This document shows, in pieces, positions 9,771-18,436 of a DNA stretch of 64,000 nucleotides (positions are counted from its first letter, which is position 1; each line of letters begins with the position of its first letter). Origin of the DNA: Paractinoplanes deccanensis. Its GTDB lineage: Bacteria > Actinomycetota > Actinomycetes > Mycobacteriales > Micromonosporaceae. Both the position numbers and the translations under genes were made by a program. Under the pieces are notes generated by a model. It was not told where the DNA came from, did not search any database, and saw only the letters and a program-made list of their open reading frames with translations. The stretch spans positions 1-64,000 of the forward strand of contig NZ_BOMI01000003.1 in assembly GCF_016862115.1 (NCBI RefSeq), given 5' to 3'.

Positions 9771-10607
9771 TCAGGAGGGGCGGGTGACGTAGGGGTTGAG
9801 CTGCTGGTAGAGGACCTTGTCGGAGACCGTGGTGGCGATGGTCGGGCCGGCGCCCATCGGGATGGCGTTGGGGCAGGTGGCCGCGTCGCCGAAGAGTTGC
9901 TTGTGCACGAGGCGGCGGCCGGTGGCGACCTCGTAGAGCGACAGGGTGTAGACGCCGCGGGCCAGCTGGTGGCCGGCGCATTTCTTGAGAGGGGTGCCGT
10001 TCTTGGTCAGTGTCACGCAGGCGACCAGCTGCGACTTCGTGACGTCGGCCGGGAGCCAGGCGTTGCGGGAGGCCTTTCCCAGGTTGTACGGGATGTCCAC
10101 GGCGGCGCGGATGCGGTGCGGCTCGCCGGCGAGAGTGTCGGCGACGCCGACGCTGATCTGGTGGGGTGCGCGGCCGGTGTAGCGGGGGGACTTCGGGTAG
10201 TACCAGCCGTCGCAGACCTGGGCCAGGTCGGCGGGTGCCCTGACGGCGACGGTGCTCGGGCGAGGGCCGGCCGGCGCCGCGGGGGCGGCGGACGCGGCGG
10301 CGCCCGAGGAGGCTGACGGGCTGGACCACGTGGTGGGTGACGCCTCGCCGCCGCCGAGGACCTCGTATCCGGCCAGGACCGCGACCAGCACGACGGAGAT
10401 CGCCGCGGCGGGGATGACCCAGCGGGGCGGGCTCGCCCACAGACGTGCCGCGGCGCGCGCGGCACGCGACCGCGCCACCGCGGACAATGCTGCCCGCGCC
10501 CGCGCGATCGCCGCCCCGCCAACGGATCGGGACGCCGCCGCAGAGGGAGGCGGCGCAGAGGGAGGCGCCGCCGCCCGGGTGGGCGGCGGCGGTGGGGTCT
10601 CGTCCAT
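9771..10607 (-). CDS. Membrane-anchored extracytoplasmic protein of unknown function
   Basis: A 278-residue protein I cannot assign. It starts with a Pro/Ala/Arg-rich cytoplasmic segment (1-62), has one membrane helix (about 63-82), a Ser/Ala-rich stalk, and an extracytoplasmic domain of about 160 residues with four cysteines that could form two disulfides. The start MDET at 10607 is preferred because the low-complexity segment begins there; an upstream in-frame ATG at 10655 would add 16 residues. It lies between the convergent SulP gene and the co-directional glucanase gene, 64 nt downstream of the latter, so co-transcription with the glucanase is possible. Confidence 0.65.
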   Translation of the reverse strand: MDETPPPPPTRAAAPPSAPPPSAAASRSVGGAAIARARAALSAVARSRAARAAARLWASPPRWVIPAAAISVVLVAVLAGYEVLGGGEASPTTWSSPSASSGAAASAAPAAPAGPRPSTVAVRAPADLAQVCDGWYYPKSPRYTGRAPHQISVGVADTLAGEPHRIRAAVDIPYNLGKASRNAWLPADVTKSQLVACVTLTKNGTPLKKCAGHQLARGVYTLSLYEVATGRRLVHKQLFGDAATCPNAIPMGAGPTIATTVSDKVLYQQLNPYVTRPS

Positions 10608-10671
10608 CGCGGTCCCGTCCTGGTTACTTGCGAGTAGGACGGTGACTGTACCCAATGCGGTGACGTGCGTC

Positions 10672-12288
10672 TCAGAACGGGGTCAGGGTGATCGCCGCCT
10701 GGCGCGGGTCGCCGTCGTGGACCAGGGACTCCTGGTTCTGGACGTCGTCGAAGGCGAAGGCGTAGGCCTTGCCGTCGACCATGTTCTCGTGGATGACCTT
10801 GGCGTAGAGGTTGGCGGGGTTGCCCTGGTAGAAGTCGGCGGCCGTTCCGCTCGGCTGGGTGTCGAGGCGGCCCAGCGTGGTGCGGGTGAGCGCCGCGCAG
10901 AGGGTGCGGGCGATCGGGCCGACCACCTGGTCGTTCGGGGCGGCCAGGGCGCCGTCGCAGCCCCACACGTTCGCGGTCGAGGGCTTCGCGAACGAGGCGA
11001 CCGTCTTGCCGGTGGTGTCCGTGAAGTTCATGACGTTCCCGGACGTGCGGCCGGTGAAGCGCACGGACGGCTGGTCGGTGAACGGCACGACCGTCAACGG
11101 CTTCGAGGTGTACGCGTTCCAGGCGCTCGTGATGTACGAGTCCAGGTACGTGGGGCTCATCAGGCCCGCGTCCGCCGCCTTGCCCGGCGCCAGGACCCGC
11201 AGCACGGTGCCGTCGGCGCGGGTGACCACGCTCTTGGCGAAGTCGGGGGACGCCTTGACCGCGTCGATGACCTTCTGGCGCCCGCCGGGCTTCAGCTCGC
11301 CCGTGGACGACACCGCGCCGGAGCCGCCGGTCACGCTGACGATGTGCGGCACGGCGAACATGTCCACCTGGGAGCTGTTCAGCCACAGGCCCGAGTCGTT
11401 GAGGGTGAACTCGCTCCAGTCGAAGAGGATGTCGCGGTTGGGGTCGCCGCCCGCCCACGGCGCCGGCTGCACGAGGCCGTCGGTGGTGAGCCGGAAGTCG
11501 AGCTTCTGCCCGAACGACATGTAGAGGCGGCCGGACAGGTTGCGCGGCACCTTGATCGTGGTGCTGGCGCCGTTGCCCGGCCCGGGGATGGCGACGTCCG
11601 GCGCGGGCACCGGCACGGCCCCGCCCCCGGTCCAGGCGGTGAAGGCGCCGGCCGCGTTCACGTACCCCAGCTTGCCGGTCGTGAGGTTGACGCCGAGCAC
11701 GTAGAGGAAGACGGAGTCGCCGCGCCCGGTCTTGTTGCTCACCGTGACCGGCAGAACGGTACCGGCCGGCGGCACGGCGGTCGTTTCATCTTCTTCAGGA
11801 GTGATGGGAGCCGCGGTCACAGGGGCGGTGGTCGTCGGCGCAACCGTCGGCGCGCCCGTGGACGGAGCGACCGTGGCCGGCGTCGTGCTGACCGCCTCCC
11901 CGCCGCACGGCGCCCCGTTCAGCTTGCAGTTGGCGGGCTTGCCGCCGGATCCCACGAACCCGAAGGTCACCTTGGCGCCGACCGGCACGTTGCCGTTCCA
12001 GTCGCGGTTCGTGAACGTCACGTGCGACCCGGCCGCCGTCATCGACGCGTCCCAGAAGCTGCCGACCTTGCCGCCGGCCGGGAGGTCGAACTCCACCTTC
12101 CACGAGGTCATGGCGGTGGCCCCGGAGTTGGCGATGGTCACCTCGCCCTGCCAGCCGGTGCCCCAGTCGGACACCGTCCTGAGGGACGCGGTCGGCGCGG
12201 CCGCCGACGCGGGCAGGGCGAACCATGCCGTCGTCGCGGCCGCCACCACGGCGACGGTGGAGAGGATGAGTGTTCGTTTGCGGCGCAT
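10672..12288 (-). CDS. Secreted GH64 beta-1,3-glucanase with N-terminal CBM2
   Basis: A 538-residue secreted enzyme. A signal peptide (about 1-30, ending ALPASAA) is followed by a family 2 carbohydrate-binding module (about 31-130; WGTGWQGEV and FTNRDWNG, conserved Trp), a Thr/Pro-rich linker (about 135-175), and a GH64-like domain to the end (DILFDWSEFTLND and GLWLNSSQVDMFAVP). GH64 enzymes release laminaripentaose from beta-1,3-glucan, so fungal cell walls are the likely target. The start at 12288 has GGAGG eleven nt upstream. The start codon sits in one arm of an 11-bp inverted repeat with the leader, suggesting control of translation. A secreted protease gene lies next door on the same strand. 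Confidence 0.88.
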   Translation of the reverse strand: MRRKRTLILSTVAVVAAATTAWFALPASAAAPTASLRTVSDWGTGWQGEVTIANSGATAMTSWKVEFDLPAGGKVGSFWDASMTAAGSHVTFTNRDWNGNVPVGAKVTFGFVGSGGKPANCKLNGAPCGGEAVSTTPATVAPSTGAPTVAPTTTAPVTAAPITPEEDETTAVPPAGTVLPVTVSNKTGRGDSVFLYVLGVNLTTGKLGYVNAAGAFTAWTGGGAVPVPAPDVAIPGPGNGASTTIKVPRNLSGRLYMSFGQKLDFRLTTDGLVQPAPWAGGDPNRDILFDWSEFTLNDSGLWLNSSQVDMFAVPHIVSVTGGSGAVSSTGELKPGGRQKVIDAVKASPDFAKSVVTRADGTVLRVLAPGKAADAGLMSPTYLDSYITSAWNAYTSKPLTVVPFTDQPSVRFTGRTSGNVMNFTDTTGKTVASFAKPSTANVWGCDGALAAPNDQVVGPIARTLCAALTRTTLGRLDTQPSGTAADFYQGNPANLYAKVIHENMVDGKAYAFAFDDVQNQESLVHDGDPRQAAITLTPF

Positions 12289-12349
12289 CGTCGGGTTTGC
12301 CTCCGGATTGAGCGGACTTACCGCCATCCTGGGAAGCGCCCGACGATGC
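12285..12349 (-). promoter_or_regulatory. Leader hairpin that could mask the glucanase start codon
   Basis: GCATCGTCGGG at 12285-12295 and CCCGACGATGC at 12339-12349 are perfect 11-bp complements separated by 43 bp. In the minus-strand transcript the downstream arm contains the ATG of the glucanase gene and the loop holds its GGAGG. Pairing would close the start codon. A possible riboregulator or thermometer; function is inferred. Confidence 0.45.
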
Positions 12350-12413
12350 CTCCACGGCGAAGCTGATCTTTAATGTTGCGTTAAGGGCCTTCTGCCCGTT
12401 CTTCCCGGGCCGG

Positions 12414-13916
12414 TTACCCGCGACGCCACTTCTGGTTCGCGCCGCCCGTGCAGTCCCAGAGGATCAGCCGGGCGCCGTCGTTCGCGTTCCAGGCGTCGAT
12501 GTCCACGCACTTGTTGGCCTGCGGGTTGACCAGGTCACCGGCCGCCGACAGGACGAACTGCTGCGCCGGGTTGCCGCTGCAATTGGCGATCTGGATGACC
12601 GCGCCGTTCGCCGTCGAGCCCCACGCCACGTCGAGGCACTTGTTGTTCGACGTCTGGAGCGTGCCGTTCACGAACGTCCAGCGCTGCGCGGCCGTGCCGT
12701 TACAGGTCCACATCTGCACCGGTACGCCGTCCGAGAAGTTCCCGTTCGGCACGTCCAGGCACTTGTTGTTCAGGCTGCTGATCAGCGAGCCCGCCGAGCC
12801 GCCGCCCGTGGTGGTGAGCGTCAGCCCGTAGACCGAGAGGATCTCGTTGACCGGCTGGAACCACATCGTGCCGCCGCTGGAGCAGTTGCCCGTGCCGCCC
12901 GACGTGACGCCCTGCGCCTGGTTGCCCGAGATCCACGAGCCGCCCGAGTCGCCCGGCTCGGCGCACGCGTTGCTGCGCGCGAGGCCGGAGACGGCGCCCT
13001 GCGCGTACACGATGGTCTCGTCGCGTCCCAGGAGCGTGCCGCAGCGCCAGCCCGTCGTGCGGCCGGAGCGGCAGATCGAGCTGCCGATCGCCGCCTCCTG
13101 CGAACCGGCGACCGTCACGGTGCCGCCGGCGTAGTTGTTGACCCACGGCTGCGGGGTCCAGTTGGCGTTCGTGCGGATCCAGGCGTAGTCGTTGCCGGGG
13201 AAGGACGATCCGGCGAACGTGCCCTGCGAGACGTTGTTGTAGCCGAGCGTCGGGCTGCCGGTGCCGCCGCAGTGGCCGGCGCTGACGAAGCCGCCCGTCA
13301 CCGCGAAGCCGACCGAGCAGAGCGTGTTGCCGTTGATCACGTACTGGTCGCCGCCCCGGAGGTCGTAGAGCGGGCGCGGCTGCTCGGCGGGGACGACCGA
13401 GACCTCCCCGGCGCCGGCGGCGCGCGCGAAGGCCGCGGCCTGCCGGTCGAAGCCCGGAGCCGCCATCACGACGACCCGGTTCGCTGTCGTGTCGACATAC
13501 CAGCCGCGCACGGACGACGCCCGGGCCGCGGAGGCGTGCCGGTCCAGGGCGGCGCGGGAGGACGCCAGGTCGGCGGCGCTGCGCGCGACCAGGCGGGGCT
13601 CGGCACCCTCCGCCCGTACCGCGGGGAACCGGGAGGCGTCCGTGACCGCGACCGTCAGCCGTTGCGCGCCCGCCGGGATCCAGGCGCCCGCGAAGTCGGA
13701 CCCGAGCCTCGCCCTGAGGCGGCCCTCCACGGCCGGCGCGACGGCCTCGGTGCGCAGCCGGACGGCGATCTGATCATCGGTGAGGTGCAGATCCCGCTTC
13801 ATCGCGGCGACCATTCCGGCAGGCAGGCCCGCACCGTCCGGGGGTGCGGCCGCTGCCGGTACGGGAGTGAGAAGGGTGATCGCCGCGGCGGCGACAGCGA
13901 GCCGGCGTGTGCGCAT
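12414..13916 (-). CDS. Secreted streptogrisin-like S1 serine protease with ricin-B (CBM13) tail
   Basis: A 500-residue pre-pro-protease. Signal peptide about 1-24 (VPAAAA), pro-region about 25-183, chymotrypsin-fold domain about 184-368, and a C-terminal ricin B-type lectin domain (about 375-500) with three QxW-like repeats, each with NKCLDV/NKCVDI. The catalytic triad is His215 (SAGHC), Asp243 (GNDYAW) and Ser324 (GDSGG). The pro-region resembles that of alpha-lytic protease relatives, which acts as a folding chaperone and is cleaved off. The lectin tail should bind polysaccharide and bring the protease to cell walls or biomass. AAGGAA lies eight nt before the start. Probably works with the neighbouring glucanase in degrading fungal or plant material. 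Confidence 0.92.
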   Translation of the reverse strand: MRTRRLAVAAAAITLLTPVPAAAAPPDGAGLPAGMVAAMKRDLHLTDDQIAVRLRTEAVAPAVEGRLRARLGSDFAGAWIPAGAQRLTVAVTDASRFPAVRAEGAEPRLVARSAADLASSRAALDRHASAARASSVRGWYVDTTANRVVVMAAPGFDRQAAAFARAAGAGEVSVVPAEQPRPLYDLRGGDQYVINGNTLCSVGFAVTGGFVSAGHCGGTGSPTLGYNNVSQGTFAGSSFPGNDYAWIRTNANWTPQPWVNNYAGGTVTVAGSQEAAIGSSICRSGRTTGWRCGTLLGRDETIVYAQGAVSGLARSNACAEPGDSGGSWISGNQAQGVTSGGTGNCSSGGTMWFQPVNEILSVYGLTLTTTGGGSAGSLISSLNNKCLDVPNGNFSDGVPVQMWTCNGTAAQRWTFVNGTLQTSNNKCLDVAWGSTANGAVIQIANCSGNPAQQFVLSAAGDLVNPQANKCVDIDAWNANDGARLILWDCTGGANQKWRRG

Positions 13917-13962
13917 AGCAAGCTTCCTTTCCAGTGGGGATGAATCGGAGGCTGTCTATGCC

Positions 13963-13976
13963 TGACAACGCTGTCA
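13963..13976. promoter_or_regulatory. Inverted repeat upstream of the protease gene
   Basis: TGACA-ACGC-TGTCA, about 47 bp upstream of the protease start. On the minus strand the right arm reads TTGACA, a consensus -35 hexamer, so a regulator bound here would block RNA polymerase. The regulator is unknown. Confidence 0.4.
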
Positions 13977-14104
13977 AGAAACATTCAAGAAACCTGCCCA
14001 TATGAACCACGTGTGCTCCGTCGCCTCCCCTCGCCGACGCCGCCCCGGTCGTGCAAGGCTGTGTTCTTCGGAACTCGATCGGCACGGGCGGGGTGTACGG
14101 GCAA

Positions 14105-15262
14105 ATGGGCATGGTCAAGGTGGTCGGCCTGGTGCTGCACCCGCGTCGCGACTGCGGTTCGGCGATCGACGCGATCACCCAGTGGGCACAGCGGCGCGGC
14201 GTCACCGTGCTGGGCCTGCACGAGGAGATCGACCGGATCGACTGCCAGGCCGAGGCGGTCAGCCCCGAGGAGATGGTCGAGCGCGCCGGCCTGCTGGTCA
14301 GCCTCGGCGGCGACGGCACCATGCTGCGCACCATGCGGCTGGTCGAGGGCCGCAAGACCCCGGTGCTCGGCGTCAACGTCGGCCGGCTCGGCTTCCTCGC
14401 CGAGGTCGACCTGCCCGACCTGCCCGCCGCGCTCTCCGCGATCGACGAGCACAAGTTCACCGTCGAGTCGCGCACCGCGCTGCAGACGGTGCTCCCCGAC
14501 GGCAACCGGGTCTCCGCCTTCAACGACATCGCCATGGTGCGGGTCCCCGGCGACGGGCTGGCCGCCATCGGCATCTCCGTCGAGGGCAAAAACTTCGTCA
14601 ACTACGCGGCCGACGCGGTCATCGTCTCGACGCCGACCGGCTCCACGGCGTACAGCTTCTCGGCCGGCGGCCCGATCGTCTCGCCCAACGTCGAGGGCCT
14701 GATCGTCACCGCCTCGGCCGCGCACTCGTCGTTCAACCGCCCGCTCATGCTCGCCCTCTCCGAGCGCCTCGAGCTCGACGTGCTGCCCACCAGCGGCCGG
14801 CTCGCCATCGAGGTCGACGGCATCATCGAGGGCTACGCGCGGCCCGACGACAAGCTGGCGATCGAGCCCATCCCGTCCGCCGCCAACGTCATCCGCCTCG
14901 GCAGCACCTCGTTCTACGAGCGCGCCCGGCGCAAGCTGCGCGTCGAGGGCAGCGCCCAGGTCGGCGTGCCCGACGCGTCCGACGCGGTGGTGGTCGACAG
15001 CTTCGAGCGCCAGCGGTACGAAGTGCTGCTCGGCGGCGAGGTCGCCGGCGTGCTCAACTACCGCCGCCACGGTGACAAGATCGAGCTCATGCACACCGAG
15101 ATCGAGCAGTCGTTCTCGGGCCGGGGCCTCGCCAGCCGGCTCGCCTCCGCGGCCCTCGAGGACGCGCGCGGCCGCGCCACCCCGGTCGTCGCGACCTGCC
15201 CCTTCGTCATCGGATACCTGGACCGCCACCCCGAATACGCCGACCTGCTTAGCCGAAGCTGA
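14105..15262 (+). CDS. nadK: NAD kinase fused to a C-terminal small GNAT domain
   Basis: A 385-residue protein. Residues 1-285 are an ATP-NAD kinase: GGDGT at 68-72, the NVGRLGFLAE segment, FND, and TPTGSTAYSFSAGGP. It makes NADP from NAD in the cytoplasm. From about residue 290 an additional domain begins (RYEVLLGGEVAGVLNYRR, then EIEQSFSGRGLASRLASAALEDAR and LDRHPEYADLL), which matches the YjdJ-type minimal N-acetyltransferase with its acetyl-CoA loop. NAD kinases normally end near 290-300 residues, so the fusion is real and in one frame. The start at 14105 (alternatives 14093 GTG, 14111 ATG) has no clear ribosome site. It heads an operon with the reductase-like gene 10 nt downstream. Confidence 0.85.
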   Translation: MGMVKVVGLVLHPRRDCGSAIDAITQWAQRRGVTVLGLHEEIDRIDCQAEAVSPEEMVERAGLLVSLGGDGTMLRTMRLVEGRKTPVLGVNVGRLGFLAEVDLPDLPAALSAIDEHKFTVESRTALQTVLPDGNRVSAFNDIAMVRVPGDGLAAIGISVEGKNFVNYAADAVIVSTPTGSTAYSFSAGGPIVSPNVEGLIVTASAAHSSFNRPLMLALSERLELDVLPTSGRLAIEVDGIIEGYARPDDKLAIEPIPSAANVIRLGSTSFYERARRKLRVEGSAQVGVPDASDAVVVDSFERQRYEVLLGGEVAGVLNYRRHGDKIELMHTEIEQSFSGRGLASRLASAALEDARGRATPVVATCPFVIGYLDRHPEYADLLSRS

Positions 15263-15272
15263 GGTACGACAC

Positions 15273-16931
15273 ATGGGCCACCCCGCGATCCTCACCGTCG
15301 ACGACGACCCGTCGGTCTCCCGGGCCATCGCCCGCGACCTGCGCCGCCGGTACGGCGACCAGTACCGGATCCTGCGCGCCTCGTCGGCCACCGACGCCCT
15401 CGACGCGCTCAAGGAACTCAAGCTGCGCGGCGGACGGGTCGCCGTGATGCTCGCCGACTACCGCATGCCCCAGATCAACGGCATCGAGTTCCTGGAGCAG
15501 GCGATGGACCTGTTCCCGAACGCGCGCCGCGCGCTCCTGACGGCGTACGCGGACACCGACGCGGCCATCTCGGCCATCAACGTCGTCGACGTCGACCACT
15601 ACCTGCTCAAGCCGTGGGACCCGCCGGAGGAGAAGCTCTACCCGGTGATCGACGCGCTGCTCGACGCGTGGCAGGCCACCGGCGACCGCGAGATCGAGGA
15701 CATCCGGGTCGTCGGCCACCGCTGGAGCGAGCCGTCGTACCAGATCCGCGACTTCCTCGCCCGCAACCTGGTGCCCTACAAGTGGTACGGCGCCGACGAG
15801 GCCGAGGGCCGCCGCCTGCTGGAGGCGGCCGGAGTGGGCCCCGAGTCGATCCCGCTCGTGGTGACCGCCGACGGCCGCGCGCTGGCCCGGCCGAGCAGCA
15901 CCGAGGTGGCCGAGGCGGCCGGGCTCTCCACCGCCCCCGAGCGCGACTTCTACGACCTGATCATCGTGGGCGGCGGGCCGGCCGGCCTCGGCGCGGCCGT
16001 CTACGGCGCCTCGGAGGGCCTCAAGACGCTCATGGTCGAGCGGCAGGCCGTCGGCGGCCAGGCCGGCCAGAGCTCCCGCATCGAGAACTACCTGGGCTTC
16101 CCCGACGGCATCTCGGGCGCGCAGCTCACCGACCGGGCCCGCCGGCAGGCCGGCAAGTTCGAGGCCGAGGTGCTCAACACGCGTGAGGTCACCGGCCTGC
16201 GCGCGGACGGCTCGGCGCGCACGCTCACCTTCGCCGACGGCGGCGAGGTCTCGGCGCACTCGATCGTGCTCGCCACCGGCGTCGCCTACCGCCCGCTGGT
16301 CGCCGACGGCATCGCCGAGTTCACCGGCTCCGGCGTCTATTACGGCTCCGCCTCGACCGAGGGCCCGTCCTGCGCCGGCAGCGACGTCTACATCGTCGGC
16401 GGCGCCAACTCGGCCGGGCAGGCGGCGCTCTTCTTCTCGCGCTACGCCCGCTCGGTGACGCTGCTGGTGCGCGGCGACTCGCTCGAGGCCTCCATGTCCT
16501 ACTACCTGATCCAGCAGCTCGCCCAGGTGGACAACATCAAGGTGCGCACCCGCTGCGAGGTGATCGGCGCGCAGGGCAACGGCCACCTCCAGGCGATCAC
16601 CATCTGCGACAGCAAGGAGGGCATGAGCACCACCGTCGAGTGCGGCTACCTCTTCGTCTTCATCGGCGCGGAGCCGCGCACCGACTGGCTCGGCACCGCG
16701 GTGGCCCGCGACGAGAAGGGCTTCGTCTACACCGGGCCGGACCTGCTCACAAATGGGTCCCGCCCGAAGGGATGGGATCGCGACCGCGATCCGTTCTACC
16801 TGGAGTGCAGTGTTCCCGGCATCTTCGCCGCCGGCGACGTCCGGGCCAACTCCGTCAAGCGGGTGGCCTCGGCGGTCGGCGAGGGCGCGATGGCCGTCAC
16901 GCTGGTCCATCGCTACCTGGAGGCGCAGTGA
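15273..16931 (+). CDS. Response regulator fused to thioredoxin reductase-like flavoprotein lacking the redox CxxC
   Basis: A 552-residue fusion. Residues 1-125 are a receiver domain (acidic pocket D10-D12, phospho-acceptor D62 in ADYRMP, Lys in LLKPW). Residues about 140-215 look like a thioredoxin/glutaredoxin fold without cysteines. From about 225 a TrxB-type FAD/NADPH module follows (GGGPAG at about 233, VYIVGGANSAGQAA, IFAAGDVRANSVKR). Where TrxB has CxxC, this reads C367-A-G-S370, so disulfide exchange is unlikely. GAGG lies eight nt before the ATG. The next gene, a cNMP-domain histidine kinase, starts one nt after the stop and probably phosphorylates this receiver. The likely role is redox-linked signalling or a phosphorylation-controlled NADPH oxidase activity (inference). 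Confidence 0.88.
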   Translation: MGHPAILTVDDDPSVSRAIARDLRRRYGDQYRILRASSATDALDALKELKLRGGRVAVMLADYRMPQINGIEFLEQAMDLFPNARRALLTAYADTDAAISAINVVDVDHYLLKPWDPPEEKLYPVIDALLDAWQATGDREIEDIRVVGHRWSEPSYQIRDFLARNLVPYKWYGADEAEGRRLLEAAGVGPESIPLVVTADGRALARPSSTEVAEAAGLSTAPERDFYDLIIVGGGPAGLGAAVYGASEGLKTLMVERQAVGGQAGQSSRIENYLGFPDGISGAQLTDRARRQAGKFEAEVLNTREVTGLRADGSARTLTFADGGEVSAHSIVLATGVAYRPLVADGIAEFTGSGVYYGSASTEGPSCAGSDVYIVGGANSAGQAALFFSRYARSVTLLVRGDSLEASMSYYLIQQLAQVDNIKVRTRCEVIGAQGNGHLQAITICDSKEGMSTTVECGYLFVFIGAEPRTDWLGTAVARDEKGFVYTGPDLLTNGSRPKGWDRDRDPFYLECSVPGIFAAGDVRANSVKRVASAVGEGAMAVTLVHRYLEAQ

Positions 16932-16932
16932 G

Positions 16933-18399
16933 ATGAGCGACACCGACGAGGTCAAGCTCGTGCCCTGCGAGCCCGGCGTGCTCCCGCCGTCCGAGCTTCG
17001 CACCCTGTTCCTGTTCGAGAAGCTGACCGACGAGCAGCTTCAGTGGATCTCCGACCACGGATGCACCATGCACATGCCCGCGGGCGGCGTGGTGATCCAG
17101 GAGGGCGATCCGGCCGAGCAGTTCTTCGTGCTCCTGAGCGGCACGATCGCGCTGAGCCGCAAGGTCGGCCAGGACGACGTGCAGACCACCCGCACCGAGC
17201 AGCGCGGCGTCTACATGGGCGCCACCAACGCCTACCTGCGCGACGACGGCGTCCCGCGCCGCTACATGGCGAGCATGCGCGCCCTCGACGACTCCGACTT
17301 CTTCGTGCTCAGCGCCGAGGATTTCGGCCACATCATGCGCGAGTGGTTCCCGATGGCCGTCCACCTGCTCGAGGGCCTGACCCTGGGCATGCGCAGCTCG
17401 CAGGCGGCGATCAGCGAGCGGCAGCGGCTCACCGCGCTCGGCGCGCTCTCGGCCGGCCTCATGCACGAGCTCAACAACCCGGCGGCGGCCGCCTCGCGGG
17501 CCACCGCCTCGCTGCGCCAGCGGGTCGCCGGCATGCGCCACAAGCTGGGCATGCTCGCCGCCGGCAAGGTGGCGCCGGACCGTCTCGTGGAGCTGGTCGC
17601 CCTCCAGGAGGACGTGATCGAGCGGGCCGCGAAGGCGCCCACGCTGACCGCCATGCAGGTCGCCGACCGCGAGGACGAGCTCGGCGACTGGATGGACGAG
17701 CGCAACGTGACCGGCGCCTGGGACCTGGCCGCCGTGTTCGCCCAGGGCGGCCTCGACCTCGACTGCCTCAACGACATGGAGGCCCGGGTCGGCTCGCCCG
17801 AGCTGCTCGACCAAGCCATCCACTGGATCGGCTACGCGCTCGAGACCGAGCAGCTGATGACCGACATCGAGGACGCGACGAGCCGGGTGTCGTCGCTGGT
17901 GGCCTCGGCCAAGCAGTACTCGCAGATGGACCGCGCCGCGCACCAGTGGATCGACGTGCACACCGGCCTCGACAGCACCCTGGTGATGCTCAACCACAAG
18001 ATCGGCACGGGCGTGAAGGTGGTCAAGGACTACGACCGCTCGCTGCCGCAGATCCCGGCCCACCCGGCCGAGCTCAACCAGGTCTGGACCAACCTGATCG
18101 ACAACGCGGTGCAGGCCATGAACGGCGCCGGCACGCTGACGATCAAGACGTACCGCGAGGACGACCACGTGATCGTCTCGGTCGGCGACACCGGGCCGGG
18201 CGTGCCGGACGCCCTGAAGAAGAGGGTCTTCGAGCCGTTCTTCACCACCAAGCCGGTGGGCGAGGGCACGGGGCTCGGCCTCGACATCTCGTACCGCATC
18301 GTGGTCAACGGGCACGGCGGCGACATCCGGCTGGAGTCCAAGCCGGGCGACACGAAGTTCACGGTGCGGCTGCCGCTGAACGAGCCCGCCTCGGCGTGA
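16933..18399 (+). CDS. Cyclic nucleotide-binding-domain histidine kinase
   Basis: A 488-residue soluble protein. Residues about 25-150 form a CRP-like cyclic nucleotide-binding domain (FEKLTDEQLQWI, IQEGDPAEQFFVLLSGTIAL). His178 in MHELNNPAAAA is the phospho-acceptor of the dimerisation domain, and the HATPase domain covers about 370-485 with N-box NLIDNAVQAM, G1 DTGPGVP and G2 GEGTGLGLDIS. No membrane segment is visible. It begins one nt after the stop of the receiver-reductase fusion and likely phosphorylates it; a small ligand or redox cofactor may be sensed by the N-terminal domain. The operon ends at a strong hairpin directly downstream. Confidence 0.88.
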   Translation: MSDTDEVKLVPCEPGVLPPSELRTLFLFEKLTDEQLQWISDHGCTMHMPAGGVVIQEGDPAEQFFVLLSGTIALSRKVGQDDVQTTRTEQRGVYMGATNAYLRDDGVPRRYMASMRALDDSDFFVLSAEDFGHIMREWFPMAVHLLEGLTLGMRSSQAAISERQRLTALGALSAGLMHELNNPAAAASRATASLRQRVAGMRHKLGMLAAGKVAPDRLVELVALQEDVIERAAKAPTLTAMQVADREDELGDWMDERNVTGAWDLAAVFAQGGLDLDCLNDMEARVGSPELLDQAIHWIGYALETEQLMTDIEDATSRVSSLVASAKQYSQMDRAAHQWIDVHTGLDSTLVMLNHKIGTGVKVVKDYDRSLPQIPAHPAELNQVWTNLIDNAVQAMNGAGTLTIKTYREDDHVIVSVGDTGPGVPDALKKRVFEPFFTTKPVGEGTGLGLDISYRIVVNGHGGDIRLESKPGDTKFTVRLPLNEPASA

Positions 18400-18403
18400 G
18401 CGC

Positions 18404-18433
18404 GGGTGGGCGCGTCTCGCGACGCGCCCACCC
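18404..18433. terminator. Bidirectional 13-bp hairpin terminator
   Basis: Perfect 13-bp stem (18404-18416 with 18421-18433) and a TCGC loop, in the 37-bp gap between the convergent kinase and DinB genes. It starts five nt past the kinase stop and ends three nt before the DinB stop, so it can end both transcripts. Confidence 0.85.
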
Positions 18434-18436
18434 GGC

